A stretch of DNA of 20,048 bases from contig JAZKAK010000030.1 of the NCBI GenBank assembly GCA_040389165.1, forward strand, positions 1 to 20,048, in the 5' to 3' direction. The position numbers and the translations under genes were made by a program. Below are positions 1 through 7,633 of the stretch, in pieces. Numbering within the stretch: the first letter of the stretch is position 1; the number at the start of each line of letters is the position of its first letter. The stretch is from CAIOTO01 sp040389165. Its GTDB lineage: Bacteria > Pseudomonadota > Alphaproteobacteria > Paracaedibacterales > CAIOTO01. Under the pieces are notes generated by a model. It was not told the origin of the DNA, searched no databases, and was given only the letters and a program-made list of their open reading frames with translations.

Positions 1-62
1 CAACTTGAAAAGATTCAATCCCTATCTACCCACCTATTTTTCATAAGAGCCCTTTAAATAAG

Positions 63-98
63 AAGTAGCATTCCACCTTAGATCGCGGAATGCTACTT
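63..98 (-). terminator. Hairpin terminator after the gdh / Asn-rich peptide unit
   Basis: A perfect 12-bp inverted repeat (63-74 and 87-98, arm aagtagcattcc) encloses a 12-nt loop. It lies 11 bp past the stop codon of the Asn-rich gene. On the minus strand it is followed by a T-rich stretch (tcttattt), and on the plus strand by tttt, so it could terminate from both sides. It most likely ends the minus-strand transcript carrying gdh and the small gene. Confidence 0.7.
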
Positions 99-109
99 TT
101 CAATGCAAC

Positions 110-331
110 TTAATCGTTAGCAGGAGCATTGTTATTATTATTCATGTCATTAACTTTTGGATTATTTGGATTGTTATTAGCATCATTGTTGTTGTTATCA
201 TTGTTGTTAGCGTTAGCACTAGCAGCAGGATTAGCATTATTAGCGTTATTGTTGTTATTGTTGTTGTCAGCAAATACAACAGATGTAGCAATTAACGTAA
301 CGCAAGCTGCTGATAATAGTAATTTCTTCAT
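110..331 (-). CDS. Small exported asparagine-rich low-complexity protein
   Basis: This 73-aa protein has a clear Sec signal peptide (MKK, hydrophobic core, likely cleavage after VFA at about residue 21). The predicted mature chain has 52 residues, of which 30 are Asn; the rest are mostly Ala, Asp and Pro. Asn is encoded by a mixture of AAT and AAC, so the composition is not a simple trinucleotide expansion and looks maintained at protein level. A strong ribosome binding site (AAGGAG, 338-343) sits 6 nt before the ATG and overlaps the gdh stop codon, so translation is probably coupled to gdh. A hairpin terminator follows. No family is recognised. Function is unknown: a disordered periplasmic or secreted peptide is all that can be said. 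The Leu-rich reading frame on the opposite strand is its shadow. Confidence 0.75.
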   Translation of the reverse strand: MKKLLLSAACVTLIATSVVFADNNNNNNNANNANPAASANANNNDNNNNDANNNPNNPKVNDMNNNNNAPAND

Positions 332-337
332 TTTGAA

Positions 338-343
338 CTCCTT
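338..343 (-). promoter_or_regulatory. Strong RBS overlapping the gdh stop codon
   Basis: AAGGAG on the minus strand lies 6 nt before the ATG of the Asn-rich gene and shares one base with the TAA of gdh (343-345). Ribosomes finishing gdh end directly on this site. It is one of the best Shine-Dalgarno matches in the window, while most other genes here have weak ones. Confidence 0.75.
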
Positions 344-3300
344 TAAGTTTTGTTTATAATATGCTCAAAATAGCGAATGAAGTATGCCATAAAGCCTAAA
401 TCATTCTTGACTGTGCCATTTTGAACGCGAGCTAACACGTGAACAGGTTCAAGCATTTCTTGTCTTAAACAATGTTCAGGGCTTTGTGCTATCCCATTTA
501 CCCACGCCTGACCTTTTTCGGTGTCATACGCAAATTTCACTATCTTCACCTGAAGACGCACCCAGTCATCCAACAAATATACTTTCGTCTGACGTTGCCA
601 TGGGGCATCCAAATGAAGCTCCTTTGATGTTTCTGAAAAATCAACAAATCCGAGATTAGCTGATAATTTATCATAAACTATAGCTAATTCTCTCACACTT
701 TCAATTGAGTTTTCAACATTTGTTTTGCAAAATAATTCAAATAATTCGGCCAATGCATACGCTGGCATAGTTACAAACCATTCAGCAAGCTTACGCGTGA
801 AATCAAAATTTTCTTGTTTCAAACGTTCTAACAAAACATAATTTCGTGTGTAAACCATCATCAGCTGCCGCGTTGCAAATACGGTATCGTATTCAGGATT
901 CCGCACTGATAAATCCTCTAAACGAGCGCAAAATAATTCCATAACGAATGAATAAGCTTCAATTGTCTTCCATACATCATTGTCATTAATCTCAATTATT
1001 TCAAACGCATCTACAGGACCAAAATGATTCAATAGTTGATTTGACAAAGTCGTTGCAATAATTTCGCGTGATAATTGGTGCTCTTTAATTTCATTTCCAA
1101 AACGTTGTTGGAGAATATATGGAAAATAATTCATCAGAACAGATTTGTATTTATGTGAAATCTCTATCGATTCATTCATAAATCGTTGAAAAAGTATAAT
1201 CTTACTATATGCCAAAAGAACAGCTAGTTCTGGTCGAGTCAAACCACGCTGATCATGCGCGCGTTGATCTATTTCCAGATCAGTTGGTAATGATTCAAGC
1301 TTCCGGCTTAAAGGGAGCAATACGTTTCTTTCAAGAATATTCGTAAGATGCTTGTACGCATTGATATCTCGCTTCGAATGTGCTTGCAGCCAATTTAATA
1401 CACGATTTTGTTTAGCATTATCTTCCAGCACGAGCGCAGCGACAGCATCGGTCATTTCAACTAATAATTGATTACGTTCATCCCGGGTAATACGCTGTTT
1501 TTGCATTAAATTACTAAATAAAATCTTAATATTAACTTCGTGATCAGAGCAGCTAACACCAGCAGAATTATCAATAGCATCTGTATTTATTCGTCCGTCA
1601 AGTAAGGCAAATTCAATACGGGATTTTTGTGTCATAGCAAGATTGGCACCTTCGCCAATAATGCGACACTTCAGCTGACTTGCATCAATGCGAAGCAAAT
1701 CATTATGCGAATCACATACATCAAAATCTGATTCAGATCGTGCACGTATATACGTACCTATACCACCAAACCACAATAAATCCACTTTTGTTTGAAGCAA
1801 ATGTTGAATCAATAATTCTGGCGTCATCTCGGTCACGTCATCCGGAATATCAAGTGCAATCCGCACCTCTTTCGATATGATGATATTTTTCACACCACGT
1901 TTAAAGACACCGCCGCCTCGCGATATGATTCGTTCATCATAATCAGCCCATGTAGAGTTAGGCAAATCAAAAAGTCGTTGCCGTTCAATAAAACTTGCGT
2001 TTTCGCTTGGATTTGGATCTAAAAATATATGTTGATGATTAAAGGCAGCAATAAGCAATGTTCTATCTGATCGCAACATGCCGTTACCAAAAATATCCCC
2101 AGCCATATCACCGACGCCAATAACAGTAAATGGCGTTGATTGGCAATCAATACCTAAATCGGAAAAATGATTTTGAACAGACAGCCAGGCACCGCGAGAC
2201 GTAATAGCCATTTTCTTGTGATCATAACCAACAGACCCTCCCGAGGCGAAAGCATCATCAAGCCAAAAACCATATTCCTGAGAGAGTGCATTGGCATAGT
2301 CAGAAAAACTTGCTGTCCCTTTATCGGCAGCAACCACCAGATAAGGATCATCATCATCGTGACGAACAACATTAGGCGGAGGTACGCACACGTCTCCTTT
2401 TTGATTATCTGTAAGATCCAAAAGACCACGAATAAATGTGTTGTAGCACATAATAACTTCTTGTTTAAGCAGAGCTGGCATTACACCTTGCTGCAGCATG
2501 TCTTCATAGCGACGTGAAATGAAGCCACCTTTTGCGCCTAAAGGCACAATAATTGAATTCTTTATCATTTGCGTTTTTGCCAATACCAGCACTTCCTGAC
2601 GGAAATCCTCCAAACGATCTGACCAACGGATGCCTCCACGTGCGACTTTTCCTGTTCGTAAATGCACACCTTCCATAAAAGGTGCGTATACGAATATCTC
2701 AAATAAAGGAATAGGCTTTGGTAAATTTGGTATATATTCAGATTGAAATTTAAATGACAGATAGGCTTTATATTGATATGCATTCGTACGCACGCACGCT
2801 TTTATAACAGCAAATAAATGGCGTATAATGCGATCGTGATCATTACGCGTAATGGTCTGAAGCGCATCATTCAGCTCTTTCTCACGCAAGGCCATGCACC
2901 CTACCCGATCACCAGCACCATCACCATCACTATTACTATTACTATTACTATTACTATTAGGATCAAAACGCGCTTTAAAATACTGCATTAAACGTTGCGC
3001 GATGTTTGGATACATAAGTAAAATTATGGCTACATAGTCAATTGATGCAGAAAATTGCATCTGACGCATAGCACGTACAAAAGCACGCAGAATACTTACA
3101 TCACGTACGGTTAGTTTTGATTGAAAGACAAGAGCATTAAATCGATCATTTTCGTATTCGCCATTCCAAACATTTAAAAACCCTTCACACAATCGATTAG
3201 CGTCATCAACATCAAAATCATTGGGCATTTGACATTCAAAATTATGTAAATAGATATATTCTTGATCTAAGGATATTTTAAAATCTGACTCACTTAACAC

Positions 3301-3591
3301 ATATAGGTCAAGATTTTGTAGGATTGGCATAAGTTCTGAAAGAGATGTTTTGGCTGAAAGATCAAATACCTGCAACGTAAATGTATGTCGTTCTTTATTA
3401 AAAAAAATAGCCACTTTTCGTTGGCTCAAGGCTTTTTTAGCATCTAATGCTTGCTTATAGTCTCGTACACCATCAGCAACAGTATAAATACCCTGATAAA
3501 TCTGCGGAAAGATTTGATCTACGTGACTGGTAAATTCTTCTTTTTTCAGCTCCAACAATAAATGTTCATGCCAATTTAATTTATCATACAT
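343..3591 (-). CDS. gdhB: NAD-specific glutamate dehydrogenase, short (about 115-kDa) form
   Basis: The predicted enzyme oxidatively deaminates glutamate to 2-oxoglutarate and ammonium with NAD+ in the cytoplasm, feeding amino-acid carbon into the TCA cycle. The catalytic half is clear: RGGIRWSDR at 318-326, PLGAKGGF at 350-357, AADKGTASFSD at 421-431, and the nucleotide-binding stretch GVGDMAGDIFGNG near 492-504. The C-terminal helical region continues to residue 1082. Alphaproteobacterial members are usually about 1600 aa; this one lacks roughly the first 500 residues (the ACT-like regulatory part). A TGA five codons before the ATG and ftsB upstream exclude a longer start. A (Asn-Ser)5 stretch at 212-221 marks an in-frame hexamer repeat before the catalytic domain. 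The Asn-rich gene follows after 11 bp. The reading frame is intact, so I regard it as functional. The symbol follows family usage. Confidence 0.93.
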   Translation of the reverse strand: MYDKLNWHEHLLLELKKEEFTSHVDQIFPQIYQGIYTVADGVRDYKQALDAKKALSQRKVAIFFNKERHTFTLQVFDLSAKTSLSELMPILQNLDLYVLSESDFKISLDQEYIYLHNFECQMPNDFDVDDANRLCEGFLNVWNGEYENDRFNALVFQSKLTVRDVSILRAFVRAMRQMQFSASIDYVAIILLMYPNIAQRLMQYFKARFDPNSNSNSNSNSDGDGAGDRVGCMALREKELNDALQTITRNDHDRIIRHLFAVIKACVRTNAYQYKAYLSFKFQSEYIPNLPKPIPLFEIFVYAPFMEGVHLRTGKVARGGIRWSDRLEDFRQEVLVLAKTQMIKNSIIVPLGAKGGFISRRYEDMLQQGVMPALLKQEVIMCYNTFIRGLLDLTDNQKGDVCVPPPNVVRHDDDDPYLVVAADKGTASFSDYANALSQEYGFWLDDAFASGGSVGYDHKKMAITSRGAWLSVQNHFSDLGIDCQSTPFTVIGVGDMAGDIFGNGMLRSDRTLLIAAFNHQHIFLDPNPSENASFIERQRLFDLPNSTWADYDERIISRGGGVFKRGVKNIIISKEVRIALDIPDDVTEMTPELLIQHLLQTKVDLLWFGGIGTYIRARSESDFDVCDSHNDLLRIDASQLKCRIIGEGANLAMTQKSRIEFALLDGRINTDAIDNSAGVSCSDHEVNIKILFSNLMQKQRITRDERNQLLVEMTDAVAALVLEDNAKQNRVLNWLQAHSKRDINAYKHLTNILERNVLLPLSRKLESLPTDLEIDQRAHDQRGLTRPELAVLLAYSKIILFQRFMNESIEISHKYKSVLMNYFPYILQQRFGNEIKEHQLSREIIATTLSNQLLNHFGPVDAFEIIEINDNDVWKTIEAYSFVMELFCARLEDLSVRNPEYDTVFATRQLMMVYTRNYVLLERLKQENFDFTRKLAEWFVTMPAYALAELFELFCKTNVENSIESVRELAIVYDKLSANLGFVDFSETSKELHLDAPWQRQTKVYLLDDWVRLQVKIVKFAYDTEKGQAWVNGIAQSPEHCLRQEMLEPVHVLARVQNGTVKNDLGFMAYFIRYFEHIINKT
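2931..2960. repeat. In-frame hexanucleotide microsatellite inside gdh
   Basis: Five tandem 6-bp units (plus strand tattac; four exact, the last ending in g) encode (Asn-Ser)5 on the minus strand. The adjoining catcac units encode Asp-Gly-Asp-Gly. Because the unit is 6 bp, slippage changes linker length by two residues without breaking the frame. Confidence 0.9.
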
Positions 3592-3752
3592 AATGCAATT
3601 TAATCATCAGAATATTTGTTATAGTGAATATAACACCCTAATGATTAAGAAATCGTTAATACGACAGGACATAAAAGAACGTTTTAAAACACATTCAAAC
3701 ACAAGTTTTATCTACATATAGAAAATGCATATTTCACCGCGATCAGATATAC

Positions 3753-4115
3753 TTACTTTTTCTTCACACCTTGGCTTGCACTCTTCTTTGGCTTGGACAC
3801 CCCAACACTGCCATCATGAATCACAATTTCATCTGGATGTGCAAAATTCAGCACAGCACGTGCGCGTTCCTCCAGCAAATCAATATCTAAACTATCAGGA
3901 CGCAGCAAATAAACGCGGCGTTCTAACTGTTCACGCAAAACTTGCTGCTCTGCGCGTTCCCGTTCATGAGACACAACCGTTTGCTGCAATCTAAGATAGG
4001 CAATGATGCCACGATCACCTTGAAAGATGTGATAGGTAAAGTATCCCATGATGACAATAGACACAAAAGGAACGACTATTTGACGGATTGAAAAACTTTT
4101 CTTAGCCTGAATCAT
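3753..4115 (-). CDS. ftsB: FtsB/DivIC-type septum formation initiator
   Basis: This 120-aa bitopic membrane protein has a short basic cytoplasmic tail, one membrane helix at about 12-30, a periplasmic coiled coil at about 38-75 rich in Glu, Arg, Gln and Leu, and the family's closing pattern LEERARAVLNFAHPDEIVI. FtsB-type proteins join FtsL and FtsQ in the divisome and help activate septal peptidoglycan synthesis. The start codon is 2 bp beyond the eno stop, with no separate Shine-Dalgarno, so it is probably translated by coupling to eno; eno followed by ftsB is a widely conserved pair. The last 20 residues are a Lys/Ser-rich basic tail that looks like an extension. Many alphaproteobacteria have pdhABC next; here gdh follows after 161 bp. 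Confidence 0.88.
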   Translation of the reverse strand: MIQAKKSFSIRQIVVPFVSIVIMGYFTYHIFQGDRGIIAYLRLQQTVVSHERERAEQQVLREQLERRVYLLRPDSLDIDLLEERARAVLNFAHPDEIVIHDGSVGVSKPKKSASQGVKKK

Positions 4116-4117
4116 AA

Positions 4118-5413
4118 TTAACGGCCTACACGTCCCATTACCGCACGATTTCCAAGCATCTCAGCGATGCGCAGCAATTGGTTGTACTTCGCAACACGGT
4201 CTGTACGGCTAAGCGAACCTGTTTTAATCTGCCCTGCCCCAACAGCAACAGCAAGATCTGCAATTGTTGTGTCTTCGGTTTCACCTGAACGATGCGAGAT
4301 AATGGTATTGTGCCCTGCCCGTTTTGCCATTTCAATAACATCAAGTGTTTCTGTCAACGTACCTATCTGATTCAGCTTAATCAGAATTGCATTTGCAGAT
4401 TTCATTTCAATACCGCGACGCAAACGTGTTGGATTCGTCACGAACAAATCATCACCTACGATCTGTATAGAATCACCAAGCGCCCGCGTTAATTCTGCCC
4501 AACCAGCAAAATCATCCTCCGCCAAACCATCTTCGATTGACACAATCGGGTAATGCTTAACCAAATCCACATACACAGAAATCATCTCAGTTGTCGTGAG
4601 CTTCATTCCTTCATACTGGTAAGCACCATTTTGATAGAACTCGTTCGCCGCAGCATCCAATGCTAAATGCACATCTTTGCCGGGTGTGTAACCCGCCGCA
4701 GTGATGGCTTGCATAATAACGTCGAGCGCCTCAGTTGATGACCTAAGTGCAGGCGCAAACCCGCCTTCATCGCCAACATTCGTATTATGCCCAGCTTTTT
4801 TGAGAACAGCTTTTAAGCTATGAAACACTTCAGCACCAATACGTACTGCTTCACCAATTGTTTCTGCTTTTGTTGGTATAATCATAAATTCTTGAATATC
4901 AATAGGATTATCAGCGTGCGCGCCGCCATTGATAATATTCATCATTGGCATCGGCATTATATGCGCATTCACGCCGCCAATATATTGATGTAATGGCAGC
5001 CCAGATGATTCCGCTGCAGCCTTAGCAACAGCAATACTTACGCCAAGCAATGCGTTTGCTCCAAGGCGTGCTTTGTTTTCAGTACCATCAAGTGTGATCA
5101 AAATATGATCAATATTACGCTGATCAAGCGCATCTTCGCCGACGAGCGCTTCATAAATTTCTGTCTCAATAGATTCAATCGCGTTCAGCACGCCTTTGCC
5201 GCCATAACGCGCCTTGTCACCATCACGGCGTTCGAGCGCTTCGAACGATCCAGTTGACGCCCCTGACGGAACCGCAGCACGGCCGTGGCTGCCATCAGAC
5301 AAGCCGACATCGACTTCGATCGTGGGATTACCGCGGGAATCAAGAATCTCGCGTGCAGTGATAAAAGAAATTTCCGACATATAATTATCCATTTTCAAAA
5401 GAGGTGATCCCAC
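4118..5413 (-). CDS. eno: Enolase (phosphopyruvate hydratase)
   Basis: Enolase interconverts 2-phosphoglycerate and phosphoenolpyruvate in glycolysis and gluconeogenesis. Visible signatures are AREILDSRGNPT near the N-terminus, the mobile loop SGASTG, NVGDEGGFAP with the catalytic Glu, the metal ligands in LALDAAANEF, SIEDGLAEDD and VGDDLFVTN, the Lys-bearing ILIKLNQIGTLTET and SHRSGETEDTTIAD. Length is normal. The longest frame opens at a GTG (5413), but family members start at or near MSEISF; the ATG at 5380 is the likelier start, with another ATG at 5392. None has a good Shine-Dalgarno, and the stretch between them contains an anti-Shine-Dalgarno-like sequence. ftsB follows 2 bp after the stop. 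The leader carries an inverted-repeat element. Confidence 0.97.
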   Translation of the reverse strand: MGSPLLKMDNYMSEISFITAREILDSRGNPTIEVDVGLSDGSHGRAAVPSGASTGSFEALERRDGDKARYGGKGVLNAIESIETEIYEALVGEDALDQRNIDHILITLDGTENKARLGANALLGVSIAVAKAAAESSGLPLHQYIGGVNAHIMPMPMMNIINGGAHADNPIDIQEFMIIPTKAETIGEAVRIGAEVFHSLKAVLKKAGHNTNVGDEGGFAPALRSSTEALDVIMQAITAAGYTPGKDVHLALDAAANEFYQNGAYQYEGMKLTTTEMISVYVDLVKHYPIVSIEDGLAEDDFAGWAELTRALGDSIQIVGDDLFVTNPTRLRRGIEMKSANAILIKLNQIGTLTETLDVIEMAKRAGHNTIISHRSGETEDTTIADLAVAVGAGQIKTGSLSRTDRVAKYNQLLRIAEMLGNRAVMGRVGR

Positions 5414-5444
5414 CCGTTTTTATTATTTTTTTTAGTACAGATGT

Positions 5445-5624
5445 ATGCTACCCGGAACGATTGTCATCTTCGGACTTGATCCGAAGATCTCTACACGTGA
5501 AAGCGCATGTACATTGTTGTCTGATTGTAAAATCATCAAATATTTGCCTTTGAAACTTTATAGATCTTCGGATCAAGTCCGAAGATGACAGTGCGAGGGT
5601 TAGTTTAAAAGTAACGGGTAGCAT
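5445..5624. repeat. MITE-like inverted-repeat element in the eno leader
   Basis: Two perfect inverted 29-bp arms (5462-5490 and 5562-5590) are separated by 71 bp. Each arm is itself a palindrome (atcttcgga, cttga, tccgaagat), so it can fold as two small hairpins or one long one. A second exact 10-bp inverted pair (atgctacccg at 5445-5454, cgggtagcat at 5615-5624) brackets it. Palindromes of this look (tcgga..tgatccga) are dispersed in many alphaproteobacterial genomes. No transposase is present. It lies between the GT10 gene and eno, so it would be in the 3' end of one transcript or the 5' leader of the other. Confidence 0.8.
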
Positions 5625-5641
5625 GGTATAGATGTTACCTA

Positions 5642-5671
5642 ACATTAACGATTACATTGATGAAATGTCAA
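5642..5671 (-). promoter_or_regulatory. Candidate eno promoter
   Basis: On the minus strand a perfect TTGACA -35 box (5666-5671) is followed after 18 bp by TAATGT (5642-5647), a poor -10 match. If used, the mRNA would carry a leader of about 220 nt containing the inverted-repeat element before eno. The -35 match is seen directly; promoter activity is inferred and weakly supported. Confidence 0.28.
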
Positions 5672-5696
5672 GTTTATCGCTTAGCGTTGATTAATC

Positions 5697-7205
5697 TTAC
5701 GCCATATTTTTCTCATAAAAATCGTGTAAATATGTGTCCCAAAGGTCAATCAGTGCCTTTGCTTTTTTCTTGTTTTCCTTTAAATAAGGCAACATCTTTG
5801 CGTAAGTCTCTGGTGTTATCGAGCGGCAAATAGCCAAAACTTCATCAATATCTTTTGCAATAAACATACCTCGTGGGTCAAAATAGTTGGCAACATTGGG
5901 ACAGCCAATATAAATGGGAATCACTAAAGACATAAATGCACTTAATAGTTTTTCCGTAAGATAATTACGCTGATTTGAATTTTCAATTGCAACCGTAAAT
6001 TGACTACCACAAATCCATTTACGAGAATCAGTTGGCATTGCGCGGTGCCTTAATTCTTTTGGATACTTATCAATTGAGCGTATGGCGATATAAAACTCTG
6101 TCGGAAGTGCGAATTCTTTTTCTCTATCCCAGATTATTTTTCGCATGTAATAATTACGCGATTTATCGTCTAAAAATGACGAAAAACCTTTTCCACTGAA
6201 ACTTAACATAAAGCTCACACTATATGTTTTGTCTTTAGGAATTTCATTTTCATTAATCCATGATTCCATAAAGCCAGGTATGATCCGTGAATTAGCCGTG
6301 CCAAGCTCTACGCTTGTAAAAAGAAGATCAAATCCGGATGCAATGCGCCTCATGTAGGCTCTGAAGCTTTCTTCGGTTTCCCCATAGGGACTCATGCACA
6401 AAGGTTCATCAGCAAACTTTCCAAAATTAAGCATAAATGGATTAAGACGTCCTTCTTTTTTCCATTTTGTATAACGGTGCATATTATGAAATATATAGGC
6501 ATATTCGTTAGATTTACGCATTGGCGACATTGGCATGTCAGCTGGTTTTTTAGAAGATTCATATTTTATTGTTGAAAATTCGTCTGATTTCTTTAGAAAT
6601 GAACTTTTATAAAAACTGGGTATAGCGTTTTTTTCAAAACGAACGTCAAGTCCACGTGACAGCATTGGCTTAAAACATGCAGGTACTGCTTCAAATTCAG
6701 ATGCACTTAAAACGAGGTGAACGCTAACCTTATTTTGCCTCAAGAAACCTTCAATCGATATCCAGGCCCTATTTATTTCATTTTTACGTGCATAAATTTC
6801 AACGATTTCTGCATTAGCTGGCAACTTCTGTGGTGATTGCCGCAAGAAATCAACAAATGGATTTCCGTCACATGGCCAAAGCCGTTCGTTATATAACGTT
6901 ACGTTAAACCAATCATTAGGATCGCAATGATCGCTCCATTCACCTTTCCAACCACACAACAAAAAATGATCTATTGGAGAAAGCCCCGTTTCTTTCAATT
7001 TATCTGCGTAGTTCTTTTTATAAAAAGCTTCATCAAAATATGGTTTTATTAACTCTTTCTCGGCGTTATACGTCGCGCTTATGTGCGGTATAATTTTGGC
7101 ATAGCACCTATATAGGTGCTGCTTCGTGTTACACAATATTGCCACTAAACATATTAATAGGAATGAGATGGCAATAAGGTTTCGTTTTTTCATACGTATA
7201 TGCAT
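5697..7205 (-). CDS. Membrane-anchored GT10 (fucosyltransferase-like) glycosyltransferase
   Basis: This 502-aa protein has an N-terminal membrane helix (about residues 9-26) after a basic start, then a region resembling the FDEAFY..NY / P..HFL..GW modules seen beside bacterial glycosyltransferase domains (about 57-120). At the C-terminus is the GT10 signature: FTVAIENS (403-410), YLTEKL (415-420), then VIPIYIGCPNVANYFDPRGMFI, matching the donor-binding motif of alpha-1,3/1,4-fucosyltransferases. It probably adds a deoxyhexose to a surface glycan, acting at the inner membrane, but donor and acceptor cannot be read from sequence. Starts at residue 1 or the Met at residue 5 are both possible; neither has a clear Shine-Dalgarno. 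It stands alone between two non-coding stretches, with a direct repeat in front. A related GT-B enzyme outside GT10 is the main alternative. Confidence 0.8.
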   Translation of the reverse strand: MHIRMKKRNLIAISFLLICLVAILCNTKQHLYRCYAKIIPHISATYNAEKELIKPYFDEAFYKKNYADKLKETGLSPIDHFLLCGWKGEWSDHCDPNDWFNVTLYNERLWPCDGNPFVDFLRQSPQKLPANAEIVEIYARKNEINRAWISIEGFLRQNKVSVHLVLSASEFEAVPACFKPMLSRGLDVRFEKNAIPSFYKSSFLKKSDEFSTIKYESSKKPADMPMSPMRKSNEYAYIFHNMHRYTKWKKEGRLNPFMLNFGKFADEPLCMSPYGETEESFRAYMRRIASGFDLLFTSVELGTANSRIIPGFMESWINENEIPKDKTYSVSFMLSFSGKGFSSFLDDKSRNYYMRKIIWDREKEFALPTEFYIAIRSIDKYPKELRHRAMPTDSRKWICGSQFTVAIENSNQRNYLTEKLLSAFMSLVIPIYIGCPNVANYFDPRGMFIAKDIDEVLAICRSITPETYAKMLPYLKENKKKAKALIDLWDTYLHDFYEKNMA

Positions 7206-7223
7206 TATTTATAAGCTGCTATT

Positions 7224-7263
7224 TTCATGTTTTTGGAACGGAATTATTCATTTTTTAGGAACG
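7224..7263. repeat. Imperfect 17-bp direct repeat upstream of the GT10 gene
   Basis: The unit at 7224-7240 (ttcatgtttttggaacg) recurs at 7247-7263 with 15 of 17 bases the same, a 23-bp period. It ends about 20 bp before the GT10 start codon. Two tandem copies at a promoter could be a regulator site, or a decayed tandem repeat. Confidence 0.55.
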
Positions 7264-7520
7264 CAACAATCCGTATTTTCTTATTTTCATTACGTCTGAC
7301 GTTTAATAATAAAGAATACTTAGCAGTAATGTCAAGTTCGTTGACTTGAATTTCATATAACGCATGCGAGAATAAAATACTTTCAATTTTAATAAAATCA
7401 TAAAAACTTTTGGCACACCAAAAAACGGACACGTTGCGTAGAATTTTAAATCAGAAAGAGGAGAGGCGTGATTTGCATTTCGTTTGCGCAACATCTAGCC
7501 ATACCCAAGTCTGTAGATGG

Positions 7521-7553
7521 ATCACCACGCCGCGGATGACACCTCGTGGTGAT
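7521..7553. repeat. REP-like palindrome (atcaccacg / cgtggtgat)
   Basis: A perfect 9-bp inverted repeat (7521-7529 and 7545-7553) has a 15-nt loop that itself contains ccgcgg. The sequence style, gatggatcaccacg...cgtggtgat, resembles dispersed intergenic palindromes common in alphaproteobacteria. It lies 80 bp past the slt stop and could also work as a terminator or mRNA 3' end for slt, though no T-run follows. Confidence 0.55.
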
Positions 7554-7633
7554 GGCAGAGTGATAGCGATGAGGGCAAGAGAAAGAGAGTGACAGCAATA
7601 ACATTACAGCTCTACTCCGCTACAGCTAGAACA

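Larger units (their letters stand above)
7206..7633. other. 428-bp non-coding region between the GT10 gene and slt
   Basis: I see no convincing gene. Contents are a 17-bp direct repeat close to the GT10 start, an AT-rich stretch that presumably includes its promoter, and a REP-like palindrome near 7521-7553. The short minus-strand frames here (within 7244-7494) start with weak codons, overlap each other and match no family I recognise. They could be decayed remnants. Confidence 0.6.

Noticed and set aside
129..359. Leu-rich plus-strand frame opposite the Asn-rich gene
   Set aside because: Antisense of Asn codons gives Leu/Ile/Val; the minus-strand gene has an RBS, a signal peptide and a terminator, while this frame has none.
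3623..3690. Short palindromes in front of gdh (gttata..tataac; gttttaaaac)
   Set aside because: Short and AT-rich, expected by chance in this composition; no convincing promoter or operator could be assigned.
5401..5410. gaggtgat on the plus strand, a textbook Shine-Dalgarno
   Set aside because: No start codon follows within a usable distance (the next ATG is about 30 nt away, with no gene behind it).
5448..5645. 65-aa minus-strand frame across the inverted-repeat element
   Set aside because: It consists of the repeat arms and leader sequence; no signal of coding.
7244..7494. Two overlapping minus-strand frames of about 60 aa and a plus-strand frame over 7410-7592
   Set aside because: Weak starts, no recognisable RBS or family. 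The plus frame runs through the REP-like palindrome. At most they are remnants.
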